A DNA stretch of 64,000 nt from Strigamia acuminata (lineage: Eukaryota > Arthropoda > Chilopoda > Geophilomorpha > Linotaeniidae), in assembly GCA_949358305.1 (NCBI GenBank), contig OX442314.1:32483608-32547607 (forward strand), given 5' to 3'. How positions within the stretch are numbered: the stretch's first letter is position 1; the number at the start of each line of letters is the position of its first letter. Below, in pieces: positions 47,501 through 56,900 of the stretch. The position numbers and the translations under genes were made by a program. Below the pieces are notes generated by a model. That model made no database searches. It saw only the letters and a list, made by a program, of their open reading frames with translations, and was not told the origin of the DNA.

Positions 47501-50500
47501 ATATGTACAGGTGTCGAGGCTATTTGCCCTCGATCTAAAAGTAGAACAAATCATCCTGATGGAAAGGTTGATTTGTTCTTTACATAACCAAAGTAAAGAT
47601 AACTCAAAGCCAGCATTAACACTGGATAATGCACTGGGGGAAATAATAGATAAACTAAATCATAGCAGACGACAACTCGAAATCCATTGATAAACATGAG
47701 CCAACTGTAGTATTTAACACGCATTGCGACAGTCAGATGCAGTTGGCTCTCGATTCCAGTACAGTAAACAATGCGACCCGAATTTCGCCTTTAACGCACT
47801 TAGCCAGAAAAGGTGCGCCGTTAATACGTGAAATGAAAAACTGCTTTGACCCAACAGAACCCCCTCTAAACAGTTATCCATTTCAGTCAAAAATGTGATC
47901 GCATAATGCGTCAAGACGTGGGCGGGAAACCCACTTGGTCATAATGTCTGCGCTGTTCAGCGCGGACTTTATTCCGATCGAAGATGTAAATCCCCTTAAC
48001 CATTTCCTTGCCCCAATCCTCATTGCTGAGACCAGTCATGGTATCTCCTAAGGTACCTTGTCTTAAGTAACAAAAACTCGCAAATGGTGGAGGAACTTGT
48101 GCCCGCGGTTTCGCTTTAAAATCGAATAACCCTGCATCATATTCGTAGTCCTCCTCCTCACACCACCTCACTACATCGATACGACTTCTAAATCGAGTGC
48201 CCGTTGGTGCAATGTAGTGAATGAAAACATGTCCGGCTTGTGCTCCGGATTTCCTAATGTATTCTACTCGTTTCCATTTCGTGATATCAATTTGTTGTAA
48301 TTCAACTCCCCCAACTGCCCCAGTATGCCTGCCCCTTACATTAGGAGACTGTGCCACTGCCTCTTCATATCTGGCATCATCGTCACTGCCTTCACTTGGA
48401 GTAGCATCTCCTGCAGTGTGAGCGACATCCTCTGGTAAATTAGGGTCTAATTGGGGTAATGGAGCAGGCTGAGACGTAGATGCCTCATCCTCTGGCTCCG
48501 TCGTCGTTGCAGGAATAGTCTGCTGCGTAGGAGGTTCAACAGTTTGTTGTGTTGTCGACACAGGGGGACTTTGGGGAATTTCCTCCTCTTCTGCTTCGGA
48601 TTCGCTAATTAGATGAATATAATCATCAGATCCAAACCCCCTCTTAGCCTCAACACTTCCCAATCCTTTTGAAACTGTTTGTGTTCCCTCGTACCAATAT
48701 TGATTCTCATCAATTTTTACATGTTTTGATGCAAAGACTTTGTTCTTGTGTGGGTCCCAAATCCTGTATCCAGCTGTGGTTATTGCATAACCAATTAGGG
48801 CCCCCGACCAAGCTCTACTGTCTAGTTTGCTTTTCCGAGTTTGCGCTGGGATGTGCACATACACTTTCGACCCAATACAGCGCAAATGTCGCACCGACAT
48901 ACGACGTCCGAAAAATACATTATAGGGAGTCCGTCCCTGTAAACTCGAGTGAGGGTATCTATTCTTCAAATACACAATGGTATTTGCCAACTCAGCCCAT
49001 AAGAAGTGTGGAAACCCATTTTCCAATTCCATAGCTCGCACCCCCTCTATGATGGTGCGATTCGATCGCTCCGCGACCGAATTCATCTCGGGGCTGTAGG
49101 CGTTGGTCCGTTCACACTTGATTCCGCAAGATTTAGTATAATTATCCCATTCTTTGGACACAAACTCACCCCCCCTATCTGTGCGGATCGTTTTAACCTT
49201 TCTAGAAGTCGCACGCTCGACTTCTGCTTGCCATGCTTTAAAATGGGCAAAAGTTTCACTTTTATGCTTTAAAAAACTGATCCACATATATCTAGAGTGG
49301 TCGTCCACAATAATGAGATAATACTCAGCCCCCCCTAAAGATTTGCATGATGCGGCCCCCCAAAGATCCATATGAATTAAATCTAAGATTCCCTTGGATT
49401 TGATCTCGGCTATTGGAGAAAAGGTTGCTCTAACCCGCTTCGCCCTATTGCACGCATCACAAGGAGAAGCCAACTCATTGCTTAATTTAACGCCAAAAAT
49501 TTCTGTGGATTTTTGCATCATCACAATGCCCTTTGAGTTTAGGTGGCCCATTCTGCCATGCCAAAAATCCATCGGTATTGCTTTATCATTGTCTAATCTC
49601 TTCCCATTAGTATTATTATTAGCCGTTAAAGCCGTTTTAATCGGTCCCATCACTGTAGGTTTAGTCTGTTTCACTCCCGTCTGATTAACCCCCTGTACCA
49701 CATTACTAAACGTGCGCGCATTGTTCGCATTGCTCGCATTATTCGCTGCGCCATTTGTTGCAACAATCGTTTTCCCATTCGATTGCACATTAGAAGTGGT
49801 TAGTTCACACTTAACTCTAGGCATGGTTAATACAGTTTGTTTTACACAATTAGTTATGCCAACTGCCTCCTTCTGCGCAGGGATGGCAGTTGCATTCACA
49901 GAGGTGACAGACACATGTCCGTTAACCTTATACAAGCGATTGCTGAGTCGTACAGCTGTTAACGATGGGTCTTCAATCTTTGCCCGAAATAGAGTCATTT
50001 TGCCGTCTGCAACGTAAGTGCGTAAGCCAGCCTCATCAGTGCGCCCGAGAGAGATAAGATTCTTCCGAAAATTCGGAGCATAATAGACGTTGTTCAAAGT
50101 AACAACTCTACTCCTGTTGCCATATGTGGAAATTAACTCCACAGATCCAATCCCTTCTATTTTAGAGGTCCCTTCCCCTAGCTGCACTGTGTAATTGAGA
50201 GGCTTAAAATTTGCAAACCACTCTTTGCAAAAGGCAAAATGGTCAGTAGCACCGGTATCCACGTACCAAGCGGTGTCTACTGGTCCATTCGACAAAAATG
50301 ACGATACAGGAGGCGGCGGCTCCTCCACTTCCATGTAGAGTGAGTCCGGGTCGTCAATCCAATTGTCGACTAAGTTGGCTTTACGCCCACCACGTCCTCC
50401 TTTTCCACGATTTTTCCCACGTGGCTGTCCTCTAAATTGAGACGTTGGTCCAACGTTGGACGACTGAGGATTCTGTCCAGTTTTGCGTTGCGAGGGACAT

Positions 50501-53500
50501 TCTCTCGAGAAGTGACCCGAACCGCCGCAATTATAACACACACCTTGTTGTGCTGTTGTAGAACCCGGTTTGTTAAATTTCCAGGGTTGTTTTGCCGTAA
50601 AAGCACTGGTATCCGGTTGTCCGCTGGCCCCAAACGTTGAATCATACGCGTGCATGCGGTTATACTCGGCGAGTAAACGTTCACGCACTTTGACCACGGT
50701 AAAATCCGTATCATCCCAATGATACAGTCCCTGTTTTAAGTTCTCATATTGGGGATCCAAAAAATCGAGATATTGAAATGCTATCTCCTCATCAGTGAGT
50801 GTAATCTGCACTTCTTTCAACTCGAGCGCCTTTCGATCGACGCGAGATGTAAATACGACCATCTCTTCGTTAGCATTCAGTTTGAGCTGGAGAAACTCCC
50901 GACGCAGTCTGGCTTTCCTAGCCCGGGTCGTGGGTCGATAAGCCTCTTTTAGCGCTTCCCACACCTCGCTCGCGGTGTCTTTGGCGACAGCGACTGACTG
51001 CTGGGCTTCATTGCAGCTCAGGCAAAGCGTAGAATGTGCTTTTGCCTCTCTCGTCTCGTATTCACGTTTTTCACGCGCCGTTGCGCTTGAAGGCAGGCAC
51101 GGCTCAGTGCCCATCACGTGAGCCCAAACTCCTTGCTGCTTTAGAATGAGGGCAATTTGTACACTCCACGTTTCATAGTTCAATCCATTCAGTTTCTTAA
51201 TCGATTGTCCAAACGATTTATAAACATCGCCATCCGAATCGTCTGCCATTTCGGATTTTTGGAGAAAATGCAGCACAAAACACAAAATTCACACAATTCG
51301 TAGCACTTTGCACACAAACAAATACACTTTCCCACCAAAATGAAGGCGAATGCAATACACTACTTCCCGGGGTACAGCTCAATAAGTGAGCACAACTAAC
51401 TTGACCAGTCGCTACAAGGGCTTCCGTCCGACACACCTGGGGTCGCGGGATCGCCCCCTTGCTTCGAGCAAGCCTGGCCAAGAATAGGATGACACTAGGC
51501 GAATGCCTAAAGGGTGCCAAACAAACAAAAGGTCCCAAAAGCAAAAACTTAAATTTATACAAAGTAATTCCGACCCCGAAAATGCAATAAATAATACGTT
51601 GTGAAGGTGGCACGTTGTTTTCCGTTGTTGGCGGGACAAATTCGTCGCCAAAATTCCAACGGCGATCCACCGACGACGTACGGTGCTCCAACGTTACAAA
51701 CGGGCGTGCGCGTATGCACTAACCCGCCCAGAATACGAATTTAGCGTGTATTCTGGTTCCACCAACTTCCTGGTCTTCACTATTGCACTCGTACGTGCAA
51801 ATAGTGGCTCTTGATCCCGACAATAAACGTCGTTTGCGCGTGCTCGTCTCGTACGATGCAGCGCACACGTAACTCGCTTCGAAAATGTCCGTCCCGTTCG
51901 TTTCGCCAAAATTCCGCTTCAAAATAAATGCCTGCTTGTTCCAGACGATTCCCACGACGATAATTAGTCGCCACGTTGTGTTTTCCTTCGCTGGAAAACT
52001 CCACGACGTGAAGAAACGGCCCAAACTCTGCTTAAACTCGCATCGCACTGGGGGCCGCCATCTTGGAAATGGTCGGCAGCGAAGCTCGACGAATGGCCAT
52101 TTTCGCTTGAAATGAGCCAAAAATACACGATTAATATTCGAAATAAATTCCTTACTGTTCGTAAATGTCCTTTCCAACGCCCAAACACTCGTTGGAACAC
52201 AGAATCGGCGATGTGAACGTAAATACGACGTTCGCTCGTCGCGTCAAAGCGCGGATACGGTTCCGCCCAAATTGACGTGTCCGGCGTCGATTTCGTTATG
52301 AAATCCGCTGGAAAACTTCACGATTCGGCCATCAACCATCCTCTGCTACCACTGACGATGATAAGTGAAGTTGTCAACGCCGGGAAATAAACTGGAGACG
52401 AAACGAAAGTCATTTTGTGCCTGAAAACCGCACAAACGCGTCGGCCATCTTTATTCAGGCAAGAACAGGTGAGCAAGTGAATATGTACAGGTGTCGAGGC
52501 TATTTGCCCTCGATCTAAAAGTAGAACAAATCATCCTGATGGAAAGGTTGATTTGTTCTTTACATAACCAAAGTAAAGATAACTCAAAGCCAGCATTAAC
52601 ACTGGATAATGCACTGGGGGAAATAATAGATAAACTAAATCATAGCAGACGACAACTCGAAATCCATTGATAAACATGAGCCAACTGTAGTATTTAACAC
52701 GCATTGCGACAGTCAGATGCAGTTGGCTCTCGATTCCAGTACAGTAAACAATGCGACCCGAATTTCGCCTTTAACGCACTTAGCCAGAAAAGGTGCGCCG
52801 TTAATACGTGAAATGAAAAACTGCTTTGACCCAACAGTTTTGAGGTTCTTCCTCAATTGGGTGAGAGCACCGTAATTAATTCCGGTACTCTTTAGCGCTC
52901 TTCTGCGCTCGTGACGCTCTCGGGGCGTCACTGGCCACTGGTTGTGCAACAACTCTGCTGCAAGTGGTCCTGGGGGGCTCTCGTCGAGCGTCCACTCGAT
53001 TTCGTCAACTCCGTTGACGTGAAGGCGCTCGATGAACCGGCCTCTTGCTCCGAATCCTTGCAGCGCTGATCTGCTGAAGTCGTGGCGCAACTTCCACCAC
53101 GTGTTGTTTGCCGTCTTCAGTCTTCTGATTTTTTCGGGCAACGCCGCTCGAAAAATCAGCGGGTGCTGAGTCGGCACATGATCGGGAAGCGCGAATGGCG
53201 TTTCTCGATCTCTCTCGATCTATATTCGAAGAAAAATAAATAAATTAGTTTATTTAAAATAAACAAATAATTTCTTATTTGAAATATTTTTTAAGCTTAG
53301 CGCTTGTGGCTGTGAGTCACTAAGGGATGTTGGTTGTCATGGCAACTCCCTTCGCACATGCTTGAAGCACGTGACTTTTATAGCCGCCATTTTTATTTTT
53401 TAGCGGCTTGTGTTTGAAGTCAGGAAAAGTGAATTTTCTCAATTTTTCTGACTGAAACACCAAGTGAAAATTATTTTAATAATTTACCCTCTCTTGTAAC

Positions 53501-53577
53501 GATAATTGGGCATCGTTACCGGCTCCTTCCATCGGCGCTTCATCGTCCGCATGGAGGTTGACTTCGTCGTCTGCCAT
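38554..53577 (-). CDS. Third ORF of gypsy element C, env position, unknown function, interrupted by copia A and B
   Basis: Pieces on the minus strand: a leader exon 53577-53488 (30 codons, starting MADDEVNLHADDE), a GTAAAT...TATAG intron, then 53219-52837, 47372-47074 and 40161-38554. The frame continues across both copia insertion sites once one TSD copy is removed, and intron phase is 0/0. Before the insertions the product would have been about 790 aa. No signal peptide, TM segment, furin site or Cys-rich ectodomain is visible, so it does not look like an envelope. It is basic near the N-terminus, has a Pro/Arg/Ser-rich middle and a helical C-terminal half (LEDHIRVLSPPSV). I do not recognise a family. 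Its position downstream of pol with a spliced leader resembles how env is expressed in other retroelements. It is now disrupted in this copy. Confidence 0.6.
40162..40627 (-). repeat. 3' LTR of copia element A
   Basis: 466 bp from TGAAGAGTTG to CCTAACA on +. The frame that appears to start at 40248 on the minus strand begins inside this LTR and reads into the interrupted third ORF of element C, so that start is artificial. Confidence 0.9.
40645..45534 (-). CDS. Copia Gag-Pol polyprotein with MBD-like domain (element A)
   Basis: 1629 codons in one frame; the likely start is the ATG of MASYDRH, 14 codons in. Gag of the copia type lies at about 20-230, a CCHC knuckle (CFTCGGTGHFAREC) near 250, aspartic protease (WYVDTGATDHF) near 338, and the pre-integrase HHCC region (WHSRLGHL...CDFCARAK) at 580-625. 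The integrase core (HLDVWGP, KTDNGGEF, NSVAERANRT) spans about 635-760. An MBD-like segment lies at about 1042-1096. Reverse transcriptase (DIKAAYLYGDLD, YVDDIVLFS) spans about 1130-1400, and RNase H (YTDASF, IMESEFLAV) about 1470-1600. The order PR-IN-RT-RH defines Ty1/copia. No stop or frameshift is seen, so the element could be autonomous. The MBD-like insert between IN and RT is not standard for the class. Confidence 0.9.
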   Translation of the reverse strand: MLRFFTKFRRKFPEMASYDRHDDYKDVKKLDGTNYPTWSVQVQLLLQSYGVWGHVTGKTKEPPAGSPFRETRDFEKGEERARSTICLACGEAQQVVAVAQATAKEVWEALKAAYQPTTRARKARLRREFLDMRLHENEEMFVFTARVDRKVVQLADVKIQISDEFHAFQYLDLLPPQYEPVKQTVYHWGDTEFTAAAVKERLVGEYNRLHVTTDEFGVPSKAPLENTGAFFNQGGRQRGRGGNAPGGTRICFTCGGTGHFARECPTPPKQQFQPKGNQTGQFRGNPRGKGRGRGQQKAAVTQADIFSDSPVSYYSAAIWLQQQPPVPASHVSHANYDSQWYVDTGATDHFSFNKDWFSDFKPLTGHVQQGEGKSRIEGIGNVTLTSIYGTRTRAITLHNVFYAPNFRKNLISLGRTDEAGATTMIKNGKMVIYNDKIDDPSITAERTSDRMYKVNCRISPVNTAALPAQQAATVSSSPLIKGDEVVNSILTYPSFKDALTQNSSESGKPAPAIKGQASVANNAPANVTTNAQANVSNKIKAKIANASKEASSIVQNNADKAENGNNSTDGVKTFDKKDKAQTMDIWHSRLGHLNAKGIAGLEKSTDVFGLKLSNKELSTCDFCARAKSTRASFPPIIGITTKSILEIVHLDVWGPAPVQTLGGAYYYLILIDDFSRFMWIIIMKRKSDVLGHFKRWLLEVERTTSKKVKAIKTDNGGEFISRQWDDYVATIGLKCMRTNAYSPEMNSVAERANRTILNGTRALLFENKFPATLWAELAVSVVYLKNRFPHTGIGGKTPYSVFYNKKLSLRHVKCIGSLTYVHIPSQTRGGKLQDRAWAGALIGYAASTRGYRIWDPNKNQVFLSKHVKIFENNFWFELGTVTSPELENDFDTSSSDSFNGSFSDDDSVVGDPIPAETPEPPPAIQEVPQPAPQQKVKPALPTTPKPTLRPELRPVAKQAAQQPPLMPVEGNPILGDGDTGDEPVEEIGGAKGDDGNYFNIYPDNDGEPEIPPGIQTRRGSRSRKKQGNVMLHPELLPLNMAEWERRASVRKDGATAGQIDVVYITPLKDKIRSRVDIARWCDEEGYAYDATLFDFKTLEGDGEPLGFAGFCAVEPETYEEAMYHIKRPDWIKAMREEIDVFDERTVYKEVDKTTLDEGTTLLGSKWIYKMKRDHTGVIQRYRARLVAQGFKQKPGVDFTEVFSPVVNFVLVIVFFCTLVILKGWRDLHLDIKAAYLYGDLDTVQYMEIPKGYRTAHNKHKCWMLLKALYGLHQSGRMWYQVLHIRLLELGFQPLLGLNCVYALDNDAIVIFYVDDIVLFSKDDYVEQCVLKWLRESFEVVSLGPVTLLLGIEFDRSGGMIKIHQRKYIEKLCKAYGIDSCHRVKVPVTPGTMIQGVRTGEKADTSFPYRSLVGSLLFIASRTRPDILFSVIVLSQYNETHSTRHVNMLLQVLRYLATTSNYSINLSNCKNENLTVYTDASFALDQDRRRSFGGHIVYMGGIPISWNCHKQSMTSLSIMESEFLAVVDGVKEVIWLERLYDAKIMFRLERNTPCVFADSQPAIQYCKNRIENRANKHIDVKLHFVRDWFEKGTFLIEHVSGELNVADILTKWLAKSRLNALCEYIFVIDK
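45535..46607 (-). other. 5' leader of copia element A
   Basis: About 1.07 kb between the 5' LTR and gag. Very rich in CpG (many CGTCG, CGACG and TCGCG words at 45860-46560), unlike the AT-rich surroundings. It contains no supported gene. The part next to gag shares words with the leader of element B (GTGAAGGCGAAT, CCCGGGG...TCAATAAGTGAG). Confidence 0.6.
46608..47073 (-). repeat. 5' LTR of copia element A
   Basis: 466 bp, same as 40162-40627 wherever compared, followed on the minus strand by the tRNA-iMet-like primer site three bases away. Confidence 0.9.
47373..47856 (-). repeat. 3' LTR of copia element B
   Basis: 484 bp from TGACGATGATAAG to GACCCAACA on +, apparently identical to 52353-52836. 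It shares no obvious sequence with the LTRs of element A. Confidence 0.9.
47911..51285 (-). CDS. Copia Gag-PR-IN polyprotein with MBD-like domain, RT deleted (element B)
   Basis: 1124 codons. Gag with a CCHC knuckle (CYNCGGSGHFSREC) near 248, protease WYVDTGATDHF near 338, WHGRMGHL...CDACNRAK at about 573-615, integrase HMDLWGA, RTDRGGEF and NSVAERSNRT at about 630-760, and an MBD-like segment at about 1003-1053. The frame then passes the point where RT should begin (IYIFDRNK) and joins directly to the end of RNase H in another frame. The true RNase H tail (LNSADIMTKW...) is readable in a neighbouring frame down to 47887. The protein is homologous to element A throughout but clearly diverged. 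It can still supply Gag, protease and integrase but not reverse transcription. Confidence 0.88.
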   Translation of the reverse strand: MCFVLHFLQKSEMADDSDGDVYKSFGQSIKKLNGLNYETWSVQIALILKQQGVWAHVMGTEPCLPSSATAREKREYETREAKAHSTLCLSCNEAQQSVAVAKDTASEVWEALKEAYRPTTRARKARLRREFLQLKLNANEEMVVFTSRVDRKALELKEVQITLTDEEIAFQYLDFLDPQYENLKQGLYHWDDTDFTVVKVRERLLAEYNRMHAYDSTFGASGQPDTSAFTAKQPWKFNKPGSTTAQQGVCYNCGGSGHFSRECPSQRKTGQNPQSSNVGPTSQFRGQPRGKNRGKGGRGGRKANLVDNWIDDPDSLYMEVEEPPPPVSSFLSNGPVDTAWYVDTGATDHFAFCKEWFANFKPLNYTVQLGEGTSKIEGIGSVELISTYGNRSRVVTLNNVYYAPNFRKNLISLGRTDEAGLRTYVADGKMTLFRAKIEDPSLTAVRLSNRLYKVNGHVSVTSVNATAIPAQKEAVGITNCVKQTVLTMPRVKCELTTSNVQSNGKTIVATNGAANNASNANNARTFSNVVQGVNQTGVKQTKPTVMGPIKTALTANNNTNGKRLDNDKAIPMDFWHGRMGHLNSKGIVMMQKSTEIFGVKLSNELASPCDACNRAKRVRATFSPIAEIKSKGILDLIHMDLWGAASCKSLGGAEYYLIIVDDHSRYMWISFLKHKSETFAHFKAWQAEVERATSRKVKTIRTDRGGEFVSKEWDNYTKSCGIKCERTNAYSPEMNSVAERSNRTIIEGVRAMELENGFPHFLWAELANTIVYLKNRYPHSSLQGRTPYNVFFGRRMSVRHLRCIGSKVYVHIPAQTRKSKLDSRAWSGALIGYAITTAGYRIWDPHKNKVFASKHVKIDENQYWYEGTQTVSKGLGSVEAKRGFGSDDYIHLISESEAEEEEIPQSPPVSTTQQTVEPPTQQTIPATTTEPEDEASTSQPAPLPQLDPNLPEDVAHTAGDATPSEGSDDDARYEEAVAQSPNVRGRHTGAVGGVELQQIDITKWKRVEYIRKSGAQAGHVFIHYIAPTGTRFRSRIDVVRWCEEEDYEYDAGLFDFKAKPRAQVPPPFASFCYLRQGTLGDTMTGLSNEDWGKEMVKGIYIFDRNKVRAEQRRHYDQVGFPPTS
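51286..52352 (-). other. 5' leader of copia element B
   Basis: About 1.07 kb, the same length as the leader of element A. CpG-dense in 51640-52330 and without a supported gene. The gag-proximal part shares short words with A, while the LTR-proximal part has diverged. Confidence 0.6.
52353..52836 (-). repeat. 5' LTR of copia element B
   Basis: 484 bp, equal to 47373-47856 wherever compared. The tRNA-iMet-like primer site starts one base inside the element. Confidence 0.9.
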
Positions 53578-53919
53578 TCGTTTTCTTTTTCGCGTCGGAA
53601 AAGAAATTCTTTCGGCTAGAAAGAATTAATAAACTATATTAAATATATTTATCGAATTTTTCTTTCAGAAAAATAACTTACAGTTTGCTGAATCAATAAA
53701 AACTGTCGTGTTGTATCGGAGTCGATGCATCCACTTCAAAACTTATCGGAAAAGTGGCTAAGTTCGTTGATTGGAGCAACGAACTTGTTTCGGTGACACC
53801 GAATGACGTCACAAGTTATAACGCATTGTGAACGTTGTCATTCGAGTATTTACTACGAATGACGTCACGAGATTGCTCTCTCGGATCTTTCGGGTAAACC
53901 CAAAAGGTGAAAGTCAACG

Positions 53920-56900
53920 CTATGTCTTGACTCGCGGAACGCGAGATCTCAAGTTGTACTTTGACTTTCGCGAAGTACAATCCAACTTGTTTAGATTGTC
54001 ATCAGCATCGTCTCCAATGTCAGATGAGTTATTTTCTTCATTGTTTGAAATTTTCTCTTTTTCTAAAAACATTTCCTTTTCTAGATTTTCATCAAGAGAA
54101 ACATTTTCAAGTCGCTTGTTTATTTCATCGACTTCGTTATTTTTGAGTTTCGATTTTTCACTCGATTCCGTGTTTTCGACAGGAATTTTGGATAATTCAA
54201 CATCATCCAAGGTATTAACAATATTTTTTGTTTTTTGACCCACTTCCTCCCCTTCCAGCCAAATTTCTTGGTTGAAAACGGGAAAGTACGGCATTAATTC
54301 AGTGCCGTGAACAGCTGGATAAATTTTATTATCACTCAGCCGTCGAAGTTGAAAGGCGCCTCCTTGTAATCTTTTGACAATTACATAAGGCCCATTCCTT
54401 TTCGGTGAAATGCCTGCTGCTATTCCTTTAGCGGCATTTGAGAGAATATGAGACTCTCGCCAGACTAAATCATTCTGTCTGAAGTTATCGAATTTTTTGT
54501 CTGATTTTTCAGCTTCGACACGGCGTCTCAAATCTAAGACGTGAGACATCATATGCTGATACGTCTCTGCAATTATTGCTTCTAATTTCTGAACATATAA
54601 ATGCGGATTTTTTGGGTCAATGACTAAAATTCCTTCCGGAATTCTTGGATCCCAAGGAATTCTTAATTCTCGGAAAAAATTCAAGAAAGCTAGAGAATAA
54701 TCTCTGCCTCTTGTTACAGTTGTTCTCAAACTGAATGCAAATTCGCGTAGATACTCATCCCATTGGTCGTGAATATCTAAATAAATCGAAACTAAATATT
54801 TAATATCTCGATTGGTTCTCTCCACAGGATTGCTTTGTGGATGATAAATCGATGTCGGTGTTCGCGACATGTCGAATTTTTTGCAAAATTCTTTATAGAC
54901 CTGTGATCGAAATTGTGGTCCATTATCACTTATGATTTGTCTCGGAAATCCGAAAGTTATTGATAAGTGATAAATTGTGTTGGCAACTTTCATTGCCGTT
55001 GGATTACACATTGGGAATAATTCTGGCCAATGCGTAGCGACATCTACGATGACGCAAATGTGGGTATTGTTTCTTCTGGTTCTTGGTTTGGGACCAGACA
55101 AATCCACACTGAGGCAGTCAAATGGTCCAAATGGTCCAATTTGAGCGCCTTCAATTTCGGTCTTTGATCTCGGCTTGCATGCCTGACATCCTTGACAATG
55201 TTGAATAAAACGTGTAATATCACGTTTCATACCTTTCCAGGTATAAACTCTTCGAGTTCTGTACATTGTCCTCGCAATGCCTGGGTGGCCGGACAGTGGA
55301 TGTCCGTGCATCAACCATATGATTTTATAAATCAATTTCTTTGGCACAACAACTTTAAGCGCCCTACCATCCTCTCCTAATTCATCGGTAGAGGTAGGAT
55401 GATAATGGAGTAACATATCTTCTTCAATGAGATAAGTACTCGCGTGTCTTTCAAAATTTCTTCTTTGAAGACGAGTTACTATGTAACTTGGATATTGCTT
55501 GTTTAACAAGTAATTGCGAATATGTTGGCAAAATTTGTCTGCTTTTTGCGCCGCAATAATGTCATCTCTCGTTGGAGGATCACATTCTAATTGCTTCGCA
55601 ATTTTAGCCGCAAATGCTTTTATTAAAACATTTGTTGTTGGCAGCTCGAATTTTTTAGCCATCATGGCTCTTAATTCGACGTCAGGGGTTCCTGACGGAT
55701 CATGCATTTTAATACAAAAATTAATTAATGCTTGATCGTCTTCATTAACTATTATTGACTTGGGTAATTCATTCAATTTTCCCATTTGCCAACTTCGGCA
55801 AGGAGATGGGCAATATGATAATAAATCATCATTATCGCCATCGTCTTCTGGTTCGTCAGGTGCGCTGACAGGTGCACGTGACAATGCGTCTGCTATTACA
55901 TTCAGCGGACTTTTGACGTACTGTATTTCGAACGAATACGCCATCAGCTCCATTTGCCAACGAGCTAATCTGCCCGACGGGTCAGATAACGACATCAACC
56001 ATTTAAGTGCTTGGTGATCTGTTTGTACAGTGAATGTAGTGTACTCTAAGTATGGGCGAAATTTGCGCAAACCCCATACTACTGCGAGACATTCCAATTC
56101 TGTCACAGTATAATTTTTTTCTGCGGGCTGCAAGCTTCTGCTTGCATACACGCATGGCATTTCGACTTCTTGGCCATCCACATTTTTCTTTTGTGTAAGG
56201 GCTGCACCCAACCCTTGTTTACTGGCGTCAGTATGAACAATAAATGGCATGTACAAGTCAGGCATCTTCATTGTTTCAGCATTCGTAAGCAAGTCTTTTA
56301 TTGCGTCGAATGCTGCCTGATGATGCAGTTCCCAATCGAACTCCGCATCTTTCTTCAAGAGTGGCCTTAGTGGTTCTGCCACTGTGGCCAAATTCTTGAT
56401 TAGGCGGTGAAAGAAATTCACCATGCCTAGAAATCTTTGTAATTCCTTAAGATTGGTAGGAGCAGGAAATTGCGTAATTGCAGCGACTTTTTTAGGGTCT
56501 ACTGCAAGTCCTTCTACTCCTACTTTGTAGCCTAGAAAAATTAATTCCTTTCTACAGAGATGCGTCTTGCCAGGGTGCGCATGTAAATTAGCTTCTGCCA
56601 ATTTTTTAAACACTATATCTAAATGTTTAAGGTGTTCTTCGAACGATTTGGATACAACAATTATGTCATCCAAATATGCCCATGCAAATTTTCTGTAAAC
56701 GTCACCCAAAACCTTTTCCATCAATTCTTGGAAAGTAGTTGGTGCGTTTACTAATCCGAAAGGCATGACTAAAAACATTAGTCTTCCCATTGGGCTCCAG
56801 AAGGCAGTCTTTTCTCTGTCTTCAGGTCGCAATTCTATCTGCCAATATCCCTTGGTCAGATCTATAGTACTGACCCACTCGAATTCTCCGATTTCTCGCA

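Larger units (their letters stand above)
47373..52836 (-). mobile_element. Ty1/copia LTR retrotransposon B, RT/RNase H-deleted
   Basis: 5464 bp, with two 484-bp LTRs (47373-47856, 52353-52836) that look identical and a perfect 5-bp duplication GTTTT. Primer-binding site TGGTAGCAGAGGATGG (52336-52351, minus) matches tRNA-iMet. Polypurine tract AGAGGGGGTTC lies next to the left LTR. Inserted in the third ORF of element C, upstream (in that ORF) of copia A. The interior lacks RT and most of RNase H, so it must have moved using proteins supplied in trans. Confidence 0.9.
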
